64,000 bases of DNA, from positions 58,915,638 through 58,979,637 of the forward strand of contig OZ022258.1 of NCBI GenBank assembly GCA_963978905.1, written 5' to 3'. Made by a program: the position numbers and the translations under genes. Position 1 is the stretch's first letter, and every line of letters starts with the position of its first letter. Positions 35,400 through 47,500 of this stretch are shown here, one piece after another. Source of the stretch: Trichostrongylus colubriformis. Lineage: Eukaryota > Nematoda > Chromadorea > Rhabditida > Trichostrongylidae. Below the pieces are notes generated by a model. The model did not search any database, was not told where the DNA came from, and was given only the letters and a program-made list of their open reading frames with translations.

Positions 35400-36076
35400 A
35401 GAGCTGCCGAGGGCGCATGTGCAGCGGTGTTGGAGATCAAGGCGGAACATTCAACTTGCTCGAACTGTATCAAGATGAGTCGTCTGCGCACAAAACACCC
35501 ACCAAAATTGAAATGAAACCCAAACTCTTCAAGAGAAGCATGCTTTAAACCATTTCGCGACCATGTTGTGATGGAGGTGATGCTCTCCAGTGAGTGATCC
35601 TGACTTTCAAGAATCCTTCCTATTTTGTGCTGAGCTTGGTGCCAGTTCATCTAACATCATCGTATGAGCACAGTAATTCCTTGCGCTATCTCTGTTTGAT
35701 CTCATCGTCAAGCGTTGACATGATTCCGTGATCAAGTCTGTTTATTACTCGCTTTTGAATGCTGAACAGTCATTAGCGTTGGGTACGACATGGCTAATTT
35801 TCATTAGCTTTTTCACAATTCTCATTTCTGATGTGGTTTCATTAAAACGATTGGGAGGGACCTTTCTTGTTACCGATGCGCTCATTCTCTAGTATGTTCA
35901 CAACAGAGGGATATACTCGGCTTGAGAAAAGTGGGGAGGGACAGCGGAGTGAGTGAATTTCTGAAAGTACTGGAGCTGATCGAAAAGGACCAACCACGTA
36001 ACCAGCCTTGCTAGTAATTCATAAAAAAATTTTGATAATAAGGCGCCCTTGCTTTACATTTATGAATAGTCCTACT
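35400..36076. other. Intergenic, no supported gene
   Basis: No gene or clear repeat is recognised. Confidence 0.45.
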
Positions 36077-36893
36077 CACAGTCCATTTGGTCCCGTAAGA
36101 TTTGAAAGTTGCGTGAAAACGCACTTTTATCGTTTTTCCACCAATACTCGACTAATTTCGCTTTTTTTATCAGTTGTACGTATTTTTAGACTGTGGTCTC
36201 GTGGAGCGCTACAAGAGGATGCTATAAGTTTGCACAATTTCAGTTCGATAGTGATCCTTTCTTCACATTCTGGAAAGTTTGAGGGAAAACCTTTTCGGAA
36301 TCTGATGAGGTGGTGAGCATATTGATGTTTTCGCCACTTCAGATGATCCCCTCTTCCTTAGTGTAGTCCTAACTGACGCCAAGTTGGATGAGAGCACTCC
36401 GTTGATTTTGAAAGGACACTCGCAGGCTCGTCTCGTTACAGCGGCAGAACTCAAACTAGCTAATCGCTTTTTTCTTCACTCAGAAATCTGCGTCTAAACG
36501 AATTGAGAGGTCGTCTTCTTAGCAGAGCATCGGCAAGGATGTTATTTTAGGGCCACACCAAGAAAGAGGAACTCATCTGGAGTGGTAGAGACTTCGAAAC
36601 TCTTACACATCTTTGTGCTCTGAAGAAGACTAGGGATCAATTTCATCGCCATCTTATCTGATTTCGAGAAATTCTGCCTTTTACTTTTCTCAATGTGAAA
36701 AATGGCTTATTATCGAACGGAAGAAAACAAGAACGTGTAGCACGACCTTGTCGAGCTAGACGAGCCAAAGCCAAAACACTGAATTTTGCTAAAGATTAAC
36801 AAGTTGAACATCAACAATTAATCGACTTATAGCAAAAAACGCAGAAATGCATTTTGTCGCAATTTATTGAACTCTTACGACACCTACTGTATA
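36077..36893. mobile_element. Long-inverted-repeat element, family L, copy C
   Basis: The left end TTTGGTCCCGTAAGATTTG and the inverse of the right end (GGTGTCGTAAGAGTTC) bound mirrored arms. Landmarks shared with copies A and B include GTGAAAACGC, TTCTTCACATTCTGGAAAG and CATCGCCATCTTATCTGATTT. No coding frame for a transposase is seen. Confidence 0.75.
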
Positions 36894-37059
36894 ATAATCT
36901 TCAGAACGATGTACCTTCTTCGGTATGAGGTGAAGATTCGGGGACGACATCTTTAGAGCCAACGTGTTTTTGTCATTCCATAATCAAAAATAAAAGTTTC
37001 ATCACCTATTTCGACTAAAATATCCGAATGCACATAACTATACCTATGTTAAGGGAATC

Positions 37060-37440
37060 GTCAACGAAAAAATGAGTTTCTCTGTTACCCATATATTTCT
37101 GTTGTATATCTAATGTGGGCCGCATGCAGAGTTTCATGCGAAAAAGCGTGAATCCAGCCATGATACAGCACCAAAATATCTCGGCCGAATGGGCGGAGCC
37201 TCCGAGCAAATGCTCACCCTGTCGTCCGCCGCGGTCGCAGACGCATTGTACGAGTAGAAAGTTACGTGAACAGTCCCACTCTCCGTTCCCAACCGCTTCG
37301 GACGACGGAACGGGGCTTCTATTGGGGGGCCCGCCCATCCGGCCGAGAATTAGGGGGGCTGCATCTTGGCCGAATTCTCACTTTTCCACGTGAAACATTA
37401 CAGGCGGCTCTTACTGGGCAAATACAACATAAATACATGG
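37060..37440. repeat. Dispersed repeat P (GTGGGCCGCATGCAGAGTTT), copy 1
   Basis: GTGGGCCGCATGCAGAGTTTCA, then ATACAGCACC, GTCGCAGACGCATTGTA and GAAAGTTACGTGAACAG, are found here and again at 44939-45240. A diverged piece is at about 1800-1900. Confidence 0.75.
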
Positions 37441-38226
37441 GTAACAAAGAACTCATTTTTCTGTGGACGATTCTTCCAAGTATAGCGTAAAAAGAAAAGT
37501 CCAATATCGATGGCAAACAACTGCGATGGAAGTGGAGCAGAGGGCACACTTTTCTGCGCCGAGCTGTAAATGAGGTTGGGTTTCGGAGTCTCAAAACTGA
37601 ACATGAACAGCCATCACTCAGCGATAACATCTATGATGGCACTATATGGACAACATATGATAAGATGATGGATAAGATACGGCTTCCTGTTTCATCCTAT
37701 GATTCCCAAGTTTTTAGTTCAGAAGAAAATTGCTGACACGTTATTGGAACTTCGTTGTGAATTCAGATGTTGTTTCAGATAAGATGGTCAAAACAGAAAA
37801 AGAAGCCATGACATCGTTATAGCCGATGCGCCATTTTGTATGGATGAATTGAGTATGGACGAGTAACCCTCGACAGCGGAGTCGTAAGTGTTGAGGTCAC
37901 AAATAATGCAAAAGAAATTGTGGAAGCGAGTCGAGGTTTTTCAAATTTGTAAGCTTCTTCCCATTTCATACCTTCACCTTTGTATTTCACAAAATAATGA
38001 CTAGCAGTCATCGTTTTTTGATAAAGATTTCAGACCCGGAACATCATAGATATGTTCATTCAGCTGCTACACAAATATGCTAAGCACGGCGTATGGATTC
38101 AAAATGTGATTCCAAATCTGGCACAGATCTCTCCACTCATGGTCCACAGACGGTCCTGTTGTTTCACATCCGTCGAATCCGCACTCAGAGTGGTGATTCT
38201 CTGTGATATTTAATTACAGGCACTTA
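37441..38226. other. 3' flank of SDR gene, no supported gene
   Basis: No motif-bearing frame is seen. This would hold the 3' UTR of the downstream SDR ending. Confidence 0.4.
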
Positions 38227-38818
38227 TTAAAAATTATCGTACATTGACACCTTTCCACGATTATTGAAGTAAGCGCCAGTGATGCTCTTCACCTCGTCCG
38301 ACATTACGAGATACACTGGGGCCACACTTCCGTCCTTCACTGGTCCGCCAGAATAGCCGCCTCGTCTGTAGAAAAAGCGTCTCATTTTAACCACCACGCC
38401 GACGAAGTTGTCGTCCACTGCTTATTGTGTGTGTTCACATCTACTTCATGGATAGTTTAGGTTGCTATGGTATATTTGGAAAGGTATCAGCGACGATATG
38501 CGAGTGATAAATATTTTCTCAAGAAAATGGAAGAATTCTTCCTTAGAATTTGACTTCGAGGACGCAGTCTTTCACTTAAGCATGGAAACCTCGAACTGGT
38601 ATTTTAGCATCTACTCCAAAAGAAGTGCAAGGCTAATAACGCACTTGAGAAGCTTCGTCTCGCACACCCCTGGTTCCAACACATTGACTGTTACACCGTC
38701 TTCCTTTGCGCGGGCCATTTTGAACGCTGTCATATGATTCATCAGCTTGCTTCGTGAGTATTGCAGGTAAGCATCGCCATATTTATCCGCTTGAAGATCC
38801 GAAAAGTCGAGGGGGTAC
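38227..38818 (-). CDS. Alternative 3' exon pair (5b, 6b) of the SDR gene, or an SDR gene fragment
   Basis: Exon 5b, 38645-38818, follows the acceptor TGTATTCAG and ends before GTGCGT. It encodes LDFSDLQADKYGDAYLQ, then YSRSK, the SDR catalytic Tyr-x3-Lys, then TVNVLEPGVCETKLL. Exon 6b, 38227-38365, follows TTTTTCTACAG and encodes RGGYSGGPVKDGSVAPVYL and ITGAYFNNRGKVS, then TAA. The codon split between them (AA/A) fits exactly. Exon 5b enters in the same phase as exon 5a at 41969, so it can also be joined to SDR exon 4 (W codon TG/G). No separate N-terminal exons are seen between 38.8 and 41.5 kb. Joined to exons 1-4 it gives about 253 residues. Confidence 0.8.
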
Positions 38819-39260
38819 CTGAATACAGAGTCAGCACATCGATTAGAGAATAAAAGAAAGGCGATAACTGAGAAAAGATATGAATCTATGAGCAACACGA
38901 GTTTAAAAACTCGGAACAACACTGCATTAAAGCGAAAAGGTATTCAGAACAGGTTTGTTTCGAATCCACAATGAATATGTGTAAAATTGTCTTTTAAGGT
39001 GCAGCACTGGTGGCGATGTGCTTCGACGCCGGCTGTAGCTCCCTCCGCTTTCAGCGTCTCTGCCCGCGTCAAAGCCGACGGGAAGCTCCAGCGGCAGGGT
39101 TTACGTCAAGACCGTCCAACTACGTCACTGGGCCACGCGAAATGGGTCACCGTGTACGACATGTCTCTGCTAGTCCATACTGAATACCCGCAGGTCCGAC
39201 TAATAATCAATCCATTACACAACGACACCAGCGATGAATAGTCACTGGCGGGGGTGTATG

Positions 39261-39404
39261 TCGTTTGGCGCGGCCCTTGCAGCTAATTTGCCAATGGGGC
39301 CCATGGGCCGTCTGGACTCTCCCAGATTTACCTAAGCCTTTTTGGGGGAGGAGCTTTGGCAGTGCCCCATTGGCAAATTAGCTCCAAGGGGCCGCGCCAA
39401 ACGA
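39261..39404. mobile_element. MITE, family M4 (CGTTTGGCGCGGCCC ends)
   Basis: TCGTTTGGCGCGGCCCTTGC and GCTAATTTGCCAATGGGGC are mirrored by GCCCCATTGGCAAATTAGC and GGGGCCGCGCCAAACGA. The centre carries CCCAGATTTACCTAAGCC, reused at 7249-7304. It lies in the long SDR intron if exon 5b is used. Confidence 0.9.
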
Positions 39405-40237
39405 CCGTCTCCCACTGGCGGTGGCCCATATCGTCGTCAGGTCGCAATCTGTGACTGCTGTCACACTGGCAATCAATTTTCAAAAATTTCATGATTGAAG
39501 ATAAACATCAACCAGTACCACGAGGTAGGAATCAGTGGAGCACACACAACGTTCTAATCTTCTCTCCCTTCGCCAGAATCGTTCTGATCTGTGTTTCATT
39601 CCTAATAATAACGCGCACCTATAGCACAAAAATCGGTGCTAATTGAAAGTTGATGACTCACCAATCATAACAGATACTTGAGACAAAGATGATTCTGGAC
39701 GGCGAGTTTTGCTGAAGAAGTGGACGCAGGCGGCGGCTGATAACGAAGTGTGATAGATGATTAACCTTCAAGAAATCATTATTACTTATAACTGCAGGGT
39801 TGTGAATCGAATTAGAATGTCGAAGTGACTATTGTGACGTCGTTGCATCCCTGTCCCATGGAAGTTGATACTACCCGAAGATTGGACGAAGCGCTAGGGA
39901 GCAAAAATTGCAATTTCGGAAAATCAGCAGCGCTCATGACCCGAAACACCAGTAAATCCTCGAAGAAATTAGAAGAAATAAAAGATATTTTATTAAAACG
40001 TATATATGTACAAGCTGCAATACACGTCGTGAGAAGACTATGTCCTCATGGGTGAGAGTAACGAAGAGTGAATCAATAAATCGATAAGCTAGCGATGAAT
40101 TAAAAGCTTGACTAGAGAACCAAATGAGGAGAAGAGAAAAACGAGGGAAGAACGAGCTCGAGAGCAGTCTCACTACAGATGCGCAGATACATACACCACC
40201 TCAAGATCCTTCATATCGCTGAAAGGAATCCTCATCA
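39405..40237. other. Intronic or intergenic, no supported gene
   Basis: No motif-bearing frame. The 76-codon frame at 39825-40055 is unrecognised and lacks splice support. Confidence 0.4.
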
Positions 40238-40395
40238 TTAAGGCCACCTTCACTCTTCGCCGTGCCGACGGCAGGGTGTGGCTGTGTCCTCCCTGCGTCT
40301 CCGCCCGCGCCACTCTGCCTCTATGCCTGCGAACGCAGCCACGCCCTGCCACCGGCATGCACACAGCACCACAGCAAAGTGTGAAGATGGCCTAA
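40238..40395. mobile_element. MITE, family M2
   Basis: TTAAGGCCACCTTCACTCTTC mirrors GCAAAGTGTGAAGATGGCCTAA. The interior CCTGCGTCTCCGC and CGAACGCAGCCACGCCCTGC are shared with copies at 12.6 and 27.8 kb. Confidence 0.85.
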
Positions 40396-41527
40396 CATCG
40401 GGCTGAAGGAAGAAAGAAGGGAATGCACTATCAAATGTACACTATGTACAGAAGACTAGACTTATTTCACTATGATACACACATTTAGATAAGACCTGTC
40501 ACGGAGTCGAACATATTTAGTCAGAGGAAGGGAAGGAGGAGGAAGAGAAAGAGGAGGAGGAAATAATGCGACGGATGATGTCCTCGACTGCCAATGGCAG
40601 TCTCTCTGCTATATGTAACCCTTGGCGAGTTCAGTCGAGTAGGCCCAGAGTCGCTCTTGAAGTCGCTCGTCAGTCGCTTCCGCTCCGGACCTGACAAGTT
40701 CACAGTTATGGGCCGTTCGTACAAGTTTTTTTTGAAGGTAAAATACCTCTACTGCAAAGCATTCAAAGCAGATGATATATGGCATTTAGCGCTTTTCTTG
40801 TGAAGCACGTGCCAATGATGGAACTGGCCCAACTTTTCAGGTTCTCGGGTCAATTCGACTCATTTTTTCTACCCTGTCGCCCTCCTTAGTGTCTCTACTT
40901 TGCTACCACTACCTTTGCGGCATGCAACCTAGAGACATGTAGGACTTTTCAGGAAGAAACATGGTAATCAATGGAGCGGAACTGTTTTTTAATGTTTCTA
41001 TAGAGATGCTGTCCCTGACTTGACCATGCATTCCTACTTCGGTTCCACTGGGCACAATCTACTATACCTCGGTCACCCGCTGAGATGATGATGGCCAACC
41101 TCTCCAGTAACAATTTCTCGCTGCCAATTTTACTGAAGCAGAATGTTACTGAGTGTTGGTCGCGGCCTTAATAAACGTCATTAAGCAGTGGACTCCTTAC
41201 ATCATGCACTATTAACACCAAGTGTGATGCCCCTGACAGAAACGTCTTCGGAAGTTCATCAGTAGCTGCGACCTCCCACCTCAAACATGTCATTGGAGGG
41301 GTGTCGCGGCCAATTCACAACATATTTGGACTTTATGTTTATGCAACAAGGATTAGTCAGATGAGGCTTTGGAGACAGTTGTCTTTAGTCATGGCACAGT
41401 GCGCACATTCGTTAATGAAGCCCTCGTGAAGTGCATAACCGCGGCCTAATTCTTACTAATAGACGATCATCTAGAATACTTCATGGATTTTCTACGAGTT
41501 CAGCACTGAAAGGACTAGAAGCAAAAT
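40396..41527. other. Intronic or intergenic; possible MITE 41159-41450
   Basis: GGTCGCGGCCTTAATAA near 41160 and CATAACCGCGGCCTAAT near 41435 are inverted, so a MITE of about 290 bp is likely. A GA-rich tract lies at 40525-40565. No gene is supported. Confidence 0.4.
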
Positions 41528-44500
41528 TCACCTGATTTGCTTGCCCGTCGAGTCCAGGTACTTTCCGGATAGCGTCTCAAATGCAGGATTTTCTATTAGT
41601 TGCACCAGATTTCCAGCAGCACGACACATCGAAAGGGTAGACATTGAGCTCGACAGAGCTGATGTCGTACGCCTACAAGTGAACAAGTCGTAGAGATGGA
41701 ATAGCTGCAAAGCCAAACTTCGTGTCTCAGTCTGGCCCATTCCCCTGCCGAAATGCTCGCTCGCCATTGAAACTGACATTTTGCCGTTGTTGTTCGGTTC
41801 ACGTTCCTTTCCCAATTCAACGACGTTCACGGCTACGTTCCGCCGAGCGATGTTCATTCGTCGATGAAGAGCGAATGCCATCAGATGAAGACAGAGTTTT
41901 GATCGTGAGTACACCAAGTACTTCTCATAATCCTTCTTTGCCATCACATCCGACCAATCCAATGCTGTCCTGGAAAGAAAACTAGGTAAGGCGTTGACAC
42001 TTAAATAAAATTGAAGTTCTTTGCAGCAAGAATTCAGAAGGATGAAAGGGCTTTAAATGGGCTGGCCAAGCCAGGGGCTTTAAATGCATGAAGGGTAAAG
42101 ATAACGGCCGAGTGCCTACCAGCTATGCAGTACGCTACCGACCACCACTATCCTCCCATGGTTGTTCCGCTCCAATACATCGACCAGTCGATTACAGAGG
42201 ATGAAATGTGACAGGTAGTTCACCTAAAATTGTCTAGCAATTAGAAATATACTATAGACAAAAATCTAAAGCTTCACACGAATAATAATCGAACAACACT
42301 ACAATAAAAGCAACAACAACACCGCAAGAAAAACATTGAAAAAGCAAAAGCGAAACAGCAGCATTCCTAAGTCTGGCAGGTAGCTTTGATGGTTTCTAGG
42401 TATGAATAAATTATAAGTAAAATTACTATAACGCGTATGATGCTAATGACAGGTGAAGAGAGTCGTTTATCTGAGTCTTATCTATGGGATTGCCGGACCA
42501 TCAAATTACTTGCTGTTCTGAATTTGAAGACGTATCTCGCGGTAGTCAGATAAGTCGACATACCGTCCTGGGGCAGTATATCCTGTGGCAATTACACTGA
42601 CTGCACCCGATTTGCCGTACCGGTGCGCCATCATGGCACTACACCGGCTCGAACTCATTTCCACAACGACCTCTAGCCCAGCTGACTAATTAGCTCAAGT
42701 AGACATGGCTGACCTAGGTTCAAGCGAATCTAGCGTCGTCATGGCGCACCAGGGCGGCGTGAAAGGTGCTACTTCGATAGCTGCCCAGGGAAAGACTCCA
42801 CCGAGGAGTGTGCCAGTTAAATTGATTCTCGCGACATGTGCTTTCAACAGCATCCTTTACCCAGGGATATTCAGCGAACCACTTCAACGTTACAATGAAG
42901 CGACGTACACCTATGGTGGACCACCGTGCAAGCTTTGAGTATTGAGTTTCGTGGGAAGGAACGAGAAAAAAACTCCCTCCCTGATGCTTCTCTTGGCGGA
43001 AGTTTCCCAAACAAAGATAAAAGTTTTGTTATACATATTCTTCAAGAAGAAAAGTTCAGCAGATTCTACGGCTGCATCCATATTTTCCCCTCTCACGGAA
43101 AACAAAGCATGGAGGGTGGAACAAAGCATAGGGAAAATCTATGAGCATTACCATAGCTTACAAAGAAATTAATGCTCGGTACACGACTGTTTTCCTGCTT
43201 GAGGTCTGCGATGTCTGCTCCCAGCCTTTTTATAGTGTTGTTACTCATTTCACAGCATAACCAAGCATAGGCAAAAGAGGCGTTAAGGTTCCTGAGTAAC
43301 CATCCAAATGTAGCCAGATCACATCCACGCTCTGCTGCTAATAGCCTACGTGTATGAGGTGTTGTAGTTAGAACGCCTCTACACGTACATTGGACGAAGG
43401 ATTAACTCCCATGAACATCACTTTGAATTTTCAAAGTTTCTGATTTGCTCACCGATACCTTTCCATTAGGAAGTAGGAAGATACGATCCAGGTTCAAGCC
43501 AAGGTGAAAGATGAAACCACTTTGATCGTATCTAAGCACCGTTCTCGATGAAAGTTGAATGCACCTCCCGTTTCAGAGGAATTGATGACGTCAGGATCTT
43601 ACTCTTGTTCTTGGACGGAAAAGTCCCACATCCAAGGAAAATCATGCCAAAAGCTCTGGCAATGCTCGAGTTCAAACATCCCTATCCACTGCATGCTACG
43701 GCGCGGCTGCATCGCGTTGTGGCTCCGGAACAAACACAATTCCCGAAACAGCCGAATACCCCAAGGGTTGAGGCACGCTTGATTGTGCAACGCATATTTT
43801 GTAAACATGCACGCACATGTATACGATACAGCGGATTTGCATGTTGCCATAACAATGTTCGACGGCAAAACGACATGCGCTTGCTAGTCTTCTGCGTTGT
43901 TTTACTCTCCAACAACAATGTGCTCCAACAATGAAACAGAGGTCGTAAATGAGCGTATACAGCTTCACACGAAGGCAGAGAAATCTTACATCAAAACCCT
44001 GAAGTGAGCGCTTCTATAACTTTGGATAATGGAAGGCGTTGCGATTGCTGCGGTAGAAAGTGAACAATCAAACCGCCTTCACACTTTGCGCCGGCACCAG
44101 ACGCAGGGACTGTAGCGAGAAGCTCTACTCCTAACGCTCGACCGAATCGTAGCTGATTGCGGAGGGAAACGCGTGAATTCCGGCGTAGGGCCAAAGCGTG
44201 GCAAAATGACACTGTAGCATTGCCAGTTCGGCACCATGTCAAGATTCGCACGGACTCAAGCTACGGTCACCATATTGTTTTTACGGTCGACTTTCCCTAC
44301 TATCATACTCTATATGTGTATACAAAACGCTTCGTCCGTCTGCAAATTGAATTATACTATGATCCGAACGTGGGAAAAAGATGAATGAAGGAATCGTCCA
44401 GGGAATGAGTTTTTTTTCTGTTGCCCATCCTACTATATATAATCGGCTAAGTATGTCTGTCTCTGTGTGTGTGTGTTGGTTACGAAATTCATATCTCGCG

Positions 44501-47500
44501 TTGCAGTGGAGCAGGGACCCTGAATTTTTAGAGTGATATAGGGGGTGGTAAGGGAACATCAATGATGGGGGAACGGAAGTGATAGCAACTGATAAGGGAT
44601 GATAAGGAGCATCGAAAGGCAAATGGCGGGAAACTGATATCTCGCGTTGCAGTGCAAATCTTATGTATAACCAGTTGGCTGGCGCACACTACTGCGCGCG
44701 ACTCATGATTACGTGCAAGATGGGTTCAATGAAAAGCGACTTATCTATATCGCTGCCGAGAGCTTTCTTATTAGGTCAGCTCGCCTGCTTCTTTGCAATT
44801 TGAAAGCTCAGCTGAAAGCAGAGGAAAGAAAAATCCACTCAATCCCATACACAACGGTGGTCATGTCGATCAAACCCATTTTGCACAACGTCGCCATGAA
44901 TCGCGCACAGTAGTGTGCGCCAGCCAACCGGTATATTTATATTGTATCTGCATGATGTGGGCCGCATGCAGAGTTTCACGCGAAAAAATAGGAATAGGGC
45001 TAAGATACAGCACCGCAAAGCCTCAGCCCGGGCCTCTGAGCAAGCACCCACCCCGTCGTTCACCGCGGTCGGAGACGCATTGTAAGAAAGAAAGTTACGT
45101 GAACAGGTTCCCAACCGCTGCAGACGACGGAACAGGGCTTTCACTCGGAGGCCCCGCCCATCCGGTGGAACGTGGAACGTGGAACGCGACCTTATAACAA
45201 GGAGGGACTGATGTACTAGAGCCGGTATCACAGGTCCCTGCTTTTCAGTAGAATCAATTTTAAAACAACTCTCCTAACTGGAAGGGGGACGAACAGCAGT
45301 AAAGTGACAGTAAAAAAAAAATCCAAAACACTTCATAATGTGCGCCTCGAGCCTCAGTGAAACATGGTATCTGTCACTTGACTTCGAGACTTCGGAGAGT
45401 TTTATCTTAGCCGAATGCTCACTTATTCACGTGACACTTTCATGCATGCGGTCCTATCAGTCAAATGCAACATAGATATATGGGTAGCGAAGGAACTCAT
45501 TTTCCCGTGTAGGATCTTTATAGGTCAGAGATGAGTTTCTAAAAATCATGAGAGGCCTAGGCACAGTGGGCGGAGCATTTGTGATGGAGGGCGGAACTTG
45601 GACGTTACATGAAAAACAACCTATGAAAATCGGGACCAGTTTGCGATAGGTAGGGAATAGAACAAGGAGTACGGAACACACACTGACCAAGCTAAGCTCC
45701 TCCCATGGTAGGCGGAGCGTGCACTGTATGGTTATGCTTCATACCGAAAATTATTAATTGGGTTCTCATATGAGCCAAACGTGGGAGAAAGACGGATTAA
45801 GGTTAGGGATGAGTTTCTGGAAGTCATGAGAGGCCTGGGCACAATGAGCGAAGCTTGGACGTTACATGAAAACCTGTGGAAATGGGGACAAGGTTGCGAT
45901 GATTAGGGTATGGGACAAGGAGTAAGGAGCACACATGGACCCAGTTAGGCTCAGCCCACGGTGAACGGAGCGTACACTGAAAAGGTCGTTCCCTGGATGA
46001 AAAAAAATGTTGCTCGGCACAAAAATGGTCCAAACGTGAGAAAAGATGGGTTAAGGTTAGTCAGGATCACCCATTAAAGATGCCTGGGCACAATGTGCGG
46101 AGCGTACCCTGAGTGGGGGTCCGTACAACAAAAAATTCACAGCTCGGTTCCACCGCAGCCTTGAGACCATGAAAAATCTGCAGAAAAGACCAATGTACGG
46201 TTATCTTGAACGCACTTCGAATGAGAGAAAACCGGTCCACAATTGTCAGGACGTGATGTGGTAGTGAGTACCGAGTAAACTTATAAAAAAAGCAATTCCG
46301 ATCAACCACTGACGCCCATGATGTTACGCGCACAGTAGTGTGCGCCAGCCAACTGGCTACGAATAGGGCGAATCGCAAGAGCGCCGGGATTGAACGCCCT
46401 CGTTGATGCAAGAGCCGCAAAGTGGAACGCGACCTTATAACAAGGAGCGACTGATTTACTAGAGCCGGTATCACAGGCCCCTGCTGTTCAATGGAATCAA
46501 TTTTGAATCAACTCTCCTAACTGGAAGGGGGACGAACAGTAAAGTGACAGTAAAAAAAATTCCAAAACTTCATAGTGTGCGCATTGAGCCTCAGTGAAGC
46601 ATGGTATCTGTCACTTAAACAGTTGCGTAACGTTGTTGTCAGTTGCCAATGGTTGCCCTATTCAAAAATATCAGTTTTGCCCAGAAAATAAGAACCGTCA
46701 AAGCTTTTGAGCTGTGCATCAGCTTTCCCTCATTTTCTAGCGGTTTGAAGCACATTATAAAAGAGGCTTCATTCCATCGGCTGTATCGGGTATCGCACAT
46801 TCTAATGGTAACCTTGAACCAAGTTGAAAATTCACTGCAAGCGTACCAGGTGATCCGTTTCGACCCCTTGACGGAGGATCAAAGATCCAGCCGAAGTTTT
46901 ATAAAGTATAACTGCTGCGTGATCAAAAGTCTATGGAGGGGTATAACTTTTTCTCATTCCTTCTCATTCTAATGGTATATATCTAGAATAAGAAAATCAG
47001 TGAGTACCACCATGTCATGCAAGACTCCACCTGGAACGTCATTTCAAGCCCGTCCATTGTTTCCGCTCGTCGTGGATTCAACACGCCAGCATTGCATAGC
47101 AGCACATTTAGATCAGGAAATCGACTTTTCACCTTTTCAGCCAAATGGGCGACCTGAAAATGGCACTTTCGCATCCCAATAATGTCCAAATTATGAAGCG
47201 GGCTGGCAGCAAGTACTGATTTCGAAATCGGGTCAGTGTGATGATTCGGCTCAGTATGAAAGCAAAGGAGGCGTAAGAAATCGAGCCTCGCGGCGCGCAT
47301 GGTTAGCACCATCGCGTCGCATACCGATCGCCGCAGAGCGAATTTCCCGTCCTGAAGGCATCCAACCCGGGTTTATGGCATTTGAGTGCGAACTGAGGCC
47401 GCCGTCAGACTTCGCAATTTTGCGGTGTCGCATCTCTGCACGCGAAGTTGCGGCATTGCACAATCTCAAGGTCGTGGTATCGCGGGCGAAAGTACGACGC

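Noticed and set aside
39825..40055. 76-codon plus-strand frame
   Set aside because: No motif, no splice support, in intronic or intergenic DNA of the SDR locus.
43548..43934. 128-codon plus-strand frame in SDR intron 3
   Set aside because: Minus-strand frames are open over the same bases and none has a recognisable motif.
44793..45231. Overlapping open frames of 130-134 codons on both strands
   Set aside because: They fall in dispersed repeat P and the M6 element, and the related copy at 37 kb does not keep the frame.
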